A stretch of 45,335 nt of DNA from an uncultured Bacteroidales bacterium (lineage in GTDB: Bacteria > Bacteroidota > Bacteroidia > Bacteroidales > UBA932). The translations under genes were made by a program, and so were the position numbers. Within the stretch, counting starts at the first letter, position 1; every line of letters starts with the position of its first letter. The notes beneath the pieces are model-generated. The model did not search any database, was not told the origin of the DNA, and was given only the letters and a program-made list of their open reading frames with translations. Where the stretch lies: positions 1 to 45,335 of the forward strand of contig CAMVJR010000006.1 in assembly GCA_947167855.1 (NCBI GenBank). Direction: 5' to 3'. Shown here one piece after another: positions 38,306 through 45,335 of the stretch.

Positions 38306-39285
38306 TATCTGAACAAATTAAGGAGATGGTCGTTTGCTTTTAAAACCCACTCGTGGATGGAGAACTTGCCGGAGCGGAACTTGCGGCGCAGCCACTTGTA
38401 CCGGCGGCTCTGGAAGAAATACAAATCTTCCCCCGCAAAGACGCGGACAGACAGGGCATAACCTTTCGATGGGTCTTCGATGATTTCCTCCACGGGCTCC
38501 AGGCCCTTCTCCCTCACCCGGAGAAGCAGCTCTTTCCCATTGAGGGCATAGAGTTTATCTTCCTCTCCGGAGGAGATATTGGTAACCATATAATGCAGGA
38601 TATACGCATTCCGGAGATAGCGGATACCGTTTTGCACCTGGCAGTTCCATTCTCCCGGAAGCTGCTGCACCGGGAAGCCCAGAGCCGCATCCGTCTGGGC
38701 AAAGGAAGGCTGGTCCGGCTTGATGCCCACGGCCTGTCCCTTGAGGTAATTCTCCTGCCAGAGGGCAAAGAAACGGTGGTTCTCCGGCGTATCCTTCACC
38801 AGCAGCACGCCGCTGTTGAAGTAGCTTTCGCTGCCGCTCACATCAAAGCCAAAGCGCTTGCACATATTGATGGTGGCCCGGCGATGCGGATGCTCCCGGA
38901 AAGGAGCGTGCAGATCCCGGCAGGCGGCCAGCGAAGCCTCCACCGAATCAATGTCTTCCAGCCCGCGCATCACCACCGTATCGGCATCGATGAAGAGGAA
39001 ATCCCCCTTCACATATTCCCGCATGCCAGTTTTGAGGAGGCGGGAACGCTTCATGGCCGGGAGCGACGGATCCAGCGGCGCCACCACTACCTCGTCAAAC
39101 AGGGCCCGGAAGGCCTCATCCTGCGGGCCGCGGGAGCCCAGGGTAGCCTCCGTAGCGGTGTCTGTCAGAAGGGTCAGATACGCCTGCGGATTGCGCCTGC
39201 GGGCCGATGTGGCCGACACATAGGCCTGCTCCAGATAGACATCTTCCGGAGAGCTTACCAGAATATAGAGCAGCTTAATCTTCAT
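38305..39285 (-). CDS. GT8-like/nucleotide-diphospho-sugar glycosyltransferase
   Basis: 326 aa; GDFLFIDADTVVMRGLEDID (DxD), YFNSGVLLVKDTPENHRFFALW. Confidence 0.7.
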   Translation of the reverse strand: MKIKLLYILVSSPEDVYLEQAYVSATSARRRNPQAYLTLLTDTATEATLGSRGPQDEAFRALFDEVVVAPLDPSLPAMKRSRLLKTGMREYVKGDFLFIDADTVVMRGLEDIDSVEASLAACRDLHAPFREHPHRRATINMCKRFGFDVSGSESYFNSGVLLVKDTPENHRFFALWQENYLKGQAVGIKPDQPSFAQTDAALGFPVQQLPGEWNCQVQNGIRYLRNAYILHYMVTNISSGEEDKLYALNGKELLLRVREKGLEPVEEIIEDPSKGYALSVRVFAGEDLYFFQSRRYKWLRRKFRSGKFSIHEWVLKANDHLLNLFR

Positions 39286-40804
39286 TTCTCTTCAGTTTAC
39301 TTTTCACAAACGCCTTTTCTCCGGACGTGAGGCCGTAGTTCCAGATGCCGACGGCTATCACGCAGGCCCCTATAAAGGCCGATACCAGGAAGCGCCACCA
39401 CAGGGCCGGGATGAGCTGGGAGGCGGAAAAGACCACCAGCAGGGCCAAGATCCCCGGGAACAGCGCCGGCCAGAGCCCCTTCTGCCAATATGCCCGGAGC
39501 GGCAGTCCGGTTTCCTGGTGGGCGATGCGCATCATCACCACGGATTTGCCCACATAGACCACCGCAAAGACCGCATAACCCACCCAACCGGGCATGCCCA
39601 GCCGGTAGGCTACATAGGTAATGGGGAAAGCCAGGCCGGCCACCAGGCTGGTCCAGAGATAATAGCGGCGGATACGGCCGCCGGCCTGCACCAGCACATT
39701 GAGCGTGCCGGGCGTAAAGTCAATGACAAAACACAGGAGCGTGAGCTTGGTAAACAGAGCCGCCTCCGGAACCACTTCTCCCAGCCACAGGCGCAGGATG
39801 GTATCGGCATCCGTGAAGAAAGGCAAGGCCAGTACCCACAGGATCCAGAAATAGTACTTGGACCCCTTGCACACCAGTTCAAAGGCGTATTCCTTATTGT
39901 CGGAAACGTAGGCCTTGGTAAGGGCGGGATTCAGGGCCAGGGCTATGTTGGTGGCAAACTGGCGCACCACCTGCTCCACTTTATCGGCCACTCCCCTGGC
40001 GGCGTTCATTCCTACGCCAAAGAAGAGGTTCATGAGCTGGTTGATACCCTGGGTATTGAGCATATACGCCCCGCTTCCCAGAAAGTTCCAGCCAGCGAAC
40101 ACGCCCATCTCCCGGACCAGGGCTCCGGACACGCGCGGCACCCCGCGGCACTCCGGATAACGGGCTATGGAATAAAGGGCATAGGCGCCCCTGGACACCA
40201 CGGCCACCGCCACCAGCAGCCAGGCGTAGACCACCAGTTTATCGGCCGATGCATACCAAACGCCGGCGGCCACCGCCAGCTTGAGGACCGCCTCCAGGAT
40301 GGAAATCCAGGCATAGGCGCTCATATCCTCGTGCGCGTTGATATCGGCCGTAAAAGGAATGCTCATCAGGTTAACCACCAGCACCAGCAGCGAGGTCTGC
40401 AGGACCACCCCGGCGGCCGCCATCCGGCCTTCCGGGATCACCATCTTGTGGTGCAGGTACCAAAGGCCAGCCGTTTCCGTCAGGAGGACCAGCAGCAGGC
40501 AGAAGCCCGCCATCACGGCCATACTTGTGCCGAAAATGACTTTGAGGCGCTCCTGGTCTCCCTTTCCCAGCCCCACGGTGATGTAGCGGCTGATGGCCGA
40601 TGCCACCGTATTCATCACCAGCATGAACAGGGTAACCACGCCACCCACCGCGCTGTAGACGCCGTAATCCGTGACGCCCAGCGCACGCAGGATGATGCGA
40701 TAGGTAAACAGGCCGATGATCATCATCAGCCCCATCCGGAAATACAGGAGAACCGTATTTCTTGCGATTCTTCTGCTGTTTTCCGATATGTGGGAGCCTG
40801 CCAT
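39275..40804 (-). CDS. Oligosaccharide flippase (MOP/Wzx-like lipopolysaccharide biosynthesis protein)
   Basis: Start likely MAGSHISENSRRIARNTVLLYFRMGLMMIIGLFTYRIILRALGVTDYGVYSAVGGVV (ATG 40804); about 12-14 TM. Confidence 0.88.
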   Translation of the reverse strand: MAGSHISENSRRIARNTVLLYFRMGLMMIIGLFTYRIILRALGVTDYGVYSAVGGVVTLFMLVMNTVASAISRYITVGLGKGDQERLKVIFGTSMAVMAGFCLLLVLLTETAGLWYLHHKMVIPEGRMAAAGVVLQTSLLVLVVNLMSIPFTADINAHEDMSAYAWISILEAVLKLAVAAGVWYASADKLVVYAWLLVAVAVVSRGAYALYSIARYPECRGVPRVSGALVREMGVFAGWNFLGSGAYMLNTQGINQLMNLFFGVGMNAARGVADKVEQVVRQFATNIALALNPALTKAYVSDNKEYAFELVCKGSKYYFWILWVLALPFFTDADTILRLWLGEVVPEAALFTKLTLLCFVIDFTPGTLNVLVQAGGRIRRYYLWTSLVAGLAFPITYVAYRLGMPGWVGYAVFAVVYVGKSVVMMRIAHQETGLPLRAYWQKGLWPALFPGILALLVVFSASQLIPALWWRFLVSAFIGACVIAVGIWNYGLTSGEKAFVKSKLKRNED

Positions 40805-40824
40805 AAATGCTGTTTCTATTCTTT

Positions 40825-40832
40825 CAAAGGTA
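40825..40832 (-). promoter_or_regulatory. Predicted -7 element (TACCTTTG) for the GT/flippase operon
   Basis: Exact TAnnTTTG on the minus strand, 20 nt upstream of ATG 40804. Confidence 0.5.
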
Positions 40833-40903
40833 AGGATTTTTTTCAGCATTCAGAAGATTTTTCTTATCTTTAGGGCTATAAACCGTAACCAAACACTAAC
40901 CAT

Positions 40904-42679
40904 ATGATTATTTCCCACCCCAAGATTGGCATCCGTCCCACCATCGACGGACGCATGAACGGCGTCCGGGAGTCCCTGGAAGACCAAACCATGGGCATGG
41001 CCCAGGCCGTGGCCGCCCTCCTGCAGAAGAAACTCCGCTACCCCGACGGTGCCCCCGTCGAGTGCGTCATAGCAGATACCACCATCGGCCGTGTGGCAGA
41101 GACCGCTGCCTGCGCAGACAAGTTTGCCCGGGAAGGCGTAGCCGTCACCATCACCGTCACCCCCTGCTGGTGCTACGGAAGCGAGACCATGGACATGGAT
41201 CCGCACACCATCAAGGCCGTCTGGGGCTTCAACGGAACCGAGCGTCCGGGAGCCGTCTACCTGGCCGCCGTCCTGGCCGCTCATGCCCAGAAGGGCCTGC
41301 CTGCCTTCGGCATTTACGGACACGACGTGCAGGATGCCGATAACCAGACCATCCCGGCCGACGTAGAAGAAAAGCTCCTGCGCTTTGCCAAGTGCGCCGT
41401 GGCCGCCGCCTCCATGCGGGGCAAGAGCTACCTGTCCATTGGCGCCGTCTGCATGGGCATCGCCGGTTCCATCGTAAACCCGGACTTCTTTGAAGACTAC
41501 CTGGGCATGCGCTGCGAAGGCATCGATGAGGTGGAGATCATCCGCCGCATGGAACGCGGCATCTACGACCACGAGGAGTTTGAGAAAGCGCTGAAGTGGG
41601 CCAAGAAGAACTGCAAAGAAAGCGAAGATATCTGCAACCGTCCGGACCTCAAGAAAACCCGCGAGGAGAAGGACAAGGACTGGGAGTTCACCGTGAAGAT
41701 GGCCCTCATCATCCGGGATCTCCTGCAGGGCAATCCCAAGCTCAAGGAGATGGGCTTTGGAGAAGAATCCCTGGGCCACAACGCCATCCTGGGCGGTTTC
41801 CAGGGCCAGCGCCAGTGGACGGACTTCTACCCCAACGGAGACTTTGCAGAAGCCATCCTCAACTCTTCTTTTGACTGGAACGGCATCCGCAAACCCTTTG
41901 TCCTGGCCACGGAGAACGACAGCCTCAACGGCGTAGCCATGCTCCTGGGTCACCTGGTTTCCCAGACGGCCGCCATCTTTGCCGATGTCAGAACCTACTG
42001 GAGCCCGGAGGCCGTAGAACGCGTGACCGGAGAGAAGCTCAAGGGCCAGGCCGCAAATGGCATCATCCATCTCATCAACTCCGGAGCCGCCTCGCTGGAT
42101 GGCAGCGGGCAGTGCAAAAAGGACGGCAAGCCTGCCATGAAACCCTTCTGGGAAATCACGGAGAAGGAGGCCCAGGCCTGCCTGGATGCCACCGTCTGGG
42201 TACCCGCCAACCGGGAATACTTCCGTGGCGGCGGTTACTCTTCCAAGTTCCTCAGCCAGGGCAGCATGCCCTGCACCATGATCCGCGTGAACATGGTCAA
42301 GAACCTGGGACCGGTCCTCCAGCTGGCCGAAGGATGGACCGTTGATGTGAGCGAAAAACAGTTCAAGATCCTGGACGACCGCACCGACAAGGGCTGGCCC
42401 ACCACCTGGTTTGCCCCGCGCCTGGACGCCACCAAGGCCCCCTTCAAAGACGTCTACAGCGTCATGAACGCCTGGGGAGCCAACCACGGAGCCATTGTCT
42501 ACGGCCATGTGGGTGCAGACCTCATCACCCTCTGCTCCATGCTCCGCATCCCCGTGTGCATGCACAACGTCCCGGAAGAAAATATCTTCCGTCCCGCCTC
42601 CTGGCGCGCCTTCGGCATGGACCCTGAAGGGGCCGATTATCGAGCCTGCCAGGCCTACGGCCCGCTATTCAAAAAGTAA
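40904..42679 (+). CDS. fucI: L-fucose isomerase
   Basis: 591 aa; [78 protein letters not shown]. Confidence 0.97.
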   Translation: MIISHPKIGIRPTIDGRMNGVRESLEDQTMGMAQAVAALLQKKLRYPDGAPVECVIADTTIGRVAETAACADKFAREGVAVTITVTPCWCYGSETMDMDPHTIKAVWGFNGTERPGAVYLAAVLAAHAQKGLPAFGIYGHDVQDADNQTIPADVEEKLLRFAKCAVAAASMRGKSYLSIGAVCMGIAGSIVNPDFFEDYLGMRCEGIDEVEIIRRMERGIYDHEEFEKALKWAKKNCKESEDICNRPDLKKTREEKDKDWEFTVKMALIIRDLLQGNPKLKEMGFGEESLGHNAILGGFQGQRQWTDFYPNGDFAEAILNSSFDWNGIRKPFVLATENDSLNGVAMLLGHLVSQTAAIFADVRTYWSPEAVERVTGEKLKGQAANGIIHLINSGAASLDGSGQCKKDGKPAMKPFWEITEKEAQACLDATVWVPANREYFRGGGYSSKFLSQGSMPCTMIRVNMVKNLGPVLQLAEGWTVDVSEKQFKILDDRTDKGWPTTWFAPRLDATKAPFKDVYSVMNAWGANHGAIVYGHVGADLITLCSMLRIPVCMHNVPEENIFRPASWRAFGMDPEGADYRACQAYGPLFKK

Positions 42680-43980
42680 TGGAAAACAAAAGCATATTCA
42701 AGTACAACGGAGTAAACTATTTACTGCCGTTCATACTCATTACGGCTTGTTTTGCTCTTTGGGGATTTGCCAACGACATTACCAATCCCATGGTAAAGGC
42801 CTTCTCCAAGATCTTCCGGATGAGCGTAACGGAAGGCGCCCTCACGCAGGTGGCCTTCTATGGCGGGTATTTTGCCATGGCGCTGCCGGCAGCGATGTTT
42901 ATCCGCAAGTTCACCTATAAGAAAGGTATCCTGATGGGATTGGGCCTGTATGCTGCGGGGGCTTTTATGTTCATAGCGGCCCGTTCTACGGGTGAATACT
43001 GGCCCTTCCTCCTGGCGTACTTCATCCTTACCTGCGGACTCAGTTTCCTGGAAACCAGCGCCAATCCCTACATCCTGGCCATGGGTTCCCCGGAAACGGC
43101 CACCCGGCGCCTCAACTTTGCGCAGTCGTTCAATCCCATCGGCTCGCTGTGCGGCATGTTCGTAGCCATGAACTTCATCCAGGCGCGGCTCAATCCGCTT
43201 AGCAGCGCGGAGCGGGCCGCCCTCCCGGAAGCCGAGTTCGAGGCCGTCAAGCAGAGCGACCTGGGCATTCTCATCAAGCCTTACGTCATCATCGGCCTGG
43301 TCATTGTGGTCATGTTCCTCCTCATCCTGCTGGTAAAAATGCCCCACGTGAAGGAGGAGAACAAAGGCAGCATCCGGGAAACCCTCTCAGATCTCATTGG
43401 CAAACAACGCTACCGTGAGGGCGTTCTGGCCCAGTTCTTCTATGTGGGCGTGCAGATCATGTGCTGGACCTTTATCATCCAGTACGGCACGCGGATATTC
43501 ATGGAAAGAGGCATGAGCGAGATTGACGCCGAGGTCCTGAGCCAGCGGTACAACATTGCCGCCATGATCATCTTCTGCTGCAGCCGCTTCATTTGCACCT
43601 GGCTCATGAAATACCTGCAACCGGGCAAGATGCTGCACATCTTTGCCCTGGCGGGCATAGCCTGCACGCTGGGCGTGATTTTCCTGCAGGGCATTGCCGG
43701 ACTGTACTGCCTGGTGGCCGTGAGCGCCTGCATGTCCCTGATGTTCCCCACCATCTACGGCATAGCCCTGGACGGTCTGGGAGAAGATGCCAAATTTGGC
43801 GCGGCGGGCCTCATCATGGCCATCCTGGGCGGCTCCGTGCTGCCTCCGGTACAGGCTATGATCATTGACCGCGGAACACTCTTTGGAATGCCCGCGGTCA
43901 ACGTATCGTTTGTATTGCCTATGCTTTGTTTCGTGGTAATTGCCATTTACGGCTACCGCGTATTCAAGCAGAAGATCTGA
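42679..43980 (+). CDS. fucP: L-fucose:H+ symporter permease
   Basis: 433 aa MFS; FILITACFALWGFANDITNPMVKAF, FLETSANPYILAMG, RLNFAQSFNPIGSLCG. Start overlaps the fucI stop by 1 nt (TAATG). Confidence 0.95.
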   Translation: MENKSIFKYNGVNYLLPFILITACFALWGFANDITNPMVKAFSKIFRMSVTEGALTQVAFYGGYFAMALPAAMFIRKFTYKKGILMGLGLYAAGAFMFIAARSTGEYWPFLLAYFILTCGLSFLETSANPYILAMGSPETATRRLNFAQSFNPIGSLCGMFVAMNFIQARLNPLSSAERAALPEAEFEAVKQSDLGILIKPYVIIGLVIVVMFLLILLVKMPHVKEENKGSIRETLSDLIGKQRYREGVLAQFFYVGVQIMCWTFIIQYGTRIFMERGMSEIDAEVLSQRYNIAAMIIFCCSRFICTWLMKYLQPGKMLHIFALAGIACTLGVIFLQGIAGLYCLVAVSACMSLMFPTIYGIALDGLGEDAKFGAAGLIMAILGGSVLPPVQAMIIDRGTLFGMPAVNVSFVLPMLCFVVIAIYGYRVFKQKI

Positions 43981-45335
43981 TTATTCCGGTTTGTAGGAGT
44001 CCTTCAGGGACGTGGTTTTGTTAAAGACAGGGTGCTCCGGCGTGGAGTCCTTGTCTTTTACGTAATAGCCGGTACGCTCAAACTGCACGGCAATGCCGGA
44101 GTTGTCTTCCAGGAGGGCAGGTTCGGCCCAGCCTTTGCCCTGCACCAGGCTCTCGGGATTCAGAAAATCCTTGTAGTCCTTATCCTCGGGGACCTGGGAC
44201 ATATCGGCCAGGGTGAAGAGGCGGTCGTAGTTGCGGAGTTCCAGTTCCTGGGCGTGGGCTTCGCTCACCCAATGGATGGTGCCCTTGACGGCGCGGTACT
44301 CAGTGGACGGATCGTAGGTGCACTTGAGCTCCGTAACTTCTCCGTTTTCATCCTTAACAACTTCGTTACATTTAACGATATACGTGTATTTGAGGCGCAC
44401 TTCGCCGTCCGGCTTGAGGCGGAAGAACTTCTTGGGAGCGTCTTCCATGAAATCGGCCCGGTCTATGAGGAGGTTGCCGGTGAAGGGGACGCGGCGCTTG
44501 GCACCGTCCGGGTCTGCGGGATTGAGCGGGCAGTCAAACCATTCCACCTTGCCTTCCGGCCAGTTGGTGATGGTGAGCTTGATAGGATCCTGCACCACCA
44601 TGTAACGGTTGGAACGCTCGTTGAGGTCCTGGCGGACGCACCATTCCAGCAGCTGGATGTCCATGAGCTGATCACGCTTGGACACGCCAATCTTGTCGCA
44701 GAACATCTTGAGGGCGCCAGCGGTATAACCGCGGCGGCGCACACCGCAGAGGGTGGGCATGCGAGGGTCGTCCCAGCCGCTTACGAGGCCCTTCTGCACC
44801 AGCTCCAGGAGCTTGCGCTTGCTCATGAGCGTATAGGTGAGGTTGAGGCGGGCAAACTCGTACTGATGGGAAGGATAGATGCCCAGGGTCTGGATGAACC
44901 AGTCGTACAGGGGTCTGTGAACGTCAAACTCCAGCGTGCAGATGGAGTGCGTGATGTGTTCTATGGAGTCGCACTGGCCGTGGGTATAGTCGTACATCGG
45001 GTAGATGCACCACTTGTCTCCCGTACGGTGATGATGGGCAAACTTGATGCGGTACAGCAGGGGGTCGCGGAACATCATGTTGGGATGGGCCATGTCAATC
45101 TTGGCACGGAGCACCTTCTCCCCTTCTGCGTACTTGCCGGCCTTCATCTCACGGAAGAGCTTGAGGTTTTCCTCGGGGGTACGGTCTCTCCAGGGGCTGG
45201 GGGTACCGGGCTTGTCCACGGTTCCGCGGTTGAGACGGATCTCTTCCTGGGTTTGGTCATCCACATAGGCCAGGCCGCGCTTGATGAGGTCTTCGGCCCA
45301 CTCGTAGAGCTGGTCAAAATAGTCGCTGGCATACA
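43981..45335 (-). CDS. glnS: Glutaminyl-tRNA synthetase, C-terminal portion (5' end beyond window)
   Basis: Reading frame continues through the window edge (YASDYFDQLYEWAEDLIKRGLAYVDDQTQEEIRLNRGT). IYPMYDYTHGQCDSIEHITHSICTLEF, LMSKRKLLELV, GWDDPRMPTLCGVRRRGY. Confidence 0.96.
   Translation of the reverse strand, partial: YASDYFDQLYEWAEDLIKRGLAYVDDQTQEEIRLNRGTVDKPGTPSPWRDRTPEENLKLFREMKAGKYAEGEKVLRAKIDMAHPNMMFRDPLLYRIKFAHHHRTGDKWCIYPMYDYTHGQCDSIEHITHSICTLEFDVHRPLYDWFIQTLGIYPSHQYEFARLNLTYTLMSKRKLLELVQKGLVSGWDDPRMPTLCGVRRRGYTAGALKMFCDKIGVSKRDQLMDIQLLEWCVRQDLNERSNRYMVVQDPIKLTITNWPEGKVEWFDCPLNPADPDGAKRRVPFTGNLLIDRADFMEDAPKKFFRLKPDGEVRLKYTYIVKCNEVVKDENGEVTELKCTYDPSTEYRAVKGTIHWVSEAHAQELELRNYDRLFTLADMSQVPEDKDYKDFLNPESLVQGKGWAEPALLEDNSGIAVQFERTGYYVKDKDSTPEHPVFNKTTSLKDSYKPE

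Noticed and set aside
40850-42565. 571-aa minus-strand ORF opposite fucI
   Set aside because: fucI is unambiguous on the plus strand; antisense translation has no domain.

Overview
The window is a gene-dense stretch of a Bacteroidota (probably Bacteroidales) chromosome. Genus is not determinable from the sequence alone. No rRNA, tRNA, CRISPR array or transposon was recognised. Main blocks: (1) a polysaccharide-utilisation locus (1-16442) with SusC, SusD, a DUF3823-like SusE-position lipoprotein, a GH3 enzyme, four esterases (one truncated by the window edge) and a hybrid two-component regulator (HTCS); (2) a DUF1538 membrane protein followed by two small PII-like proteins (16469-18701); (3) a nucleobase-uptake operon, UraA-like permease / DUF5020 outer-membrane protein / AzgA-like permease (18753-22224); (4) a tightly overlapping gene set (22345-30497) encoding a HEAT-repeat membrane protein, a processive-type GT2, a TPR plus beta-barrel protein, a DUF4838 lipoprotein and a DUF1573 lipoprotein, downstream of secA, a bactofilin and an LruC-domain lipoprotein; (5) a GT2-GT2-GT8-like-flippase cluster (36633-40804); (6) fucI-fucP and the 3' part of glnS. 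The most interesting observations are the GT2/TPR-barrel/DUF4838 set, which resembles a synthase-dependent exopolysaccharide secretion system with non-canonical parts, a 13-bp motif placed exactly 32 nt from the predicted -7 boxes of both PUL operons, and the DUF1538 plus dual PII-like module. All functional names come from reading the translated proteins; no database search was run.
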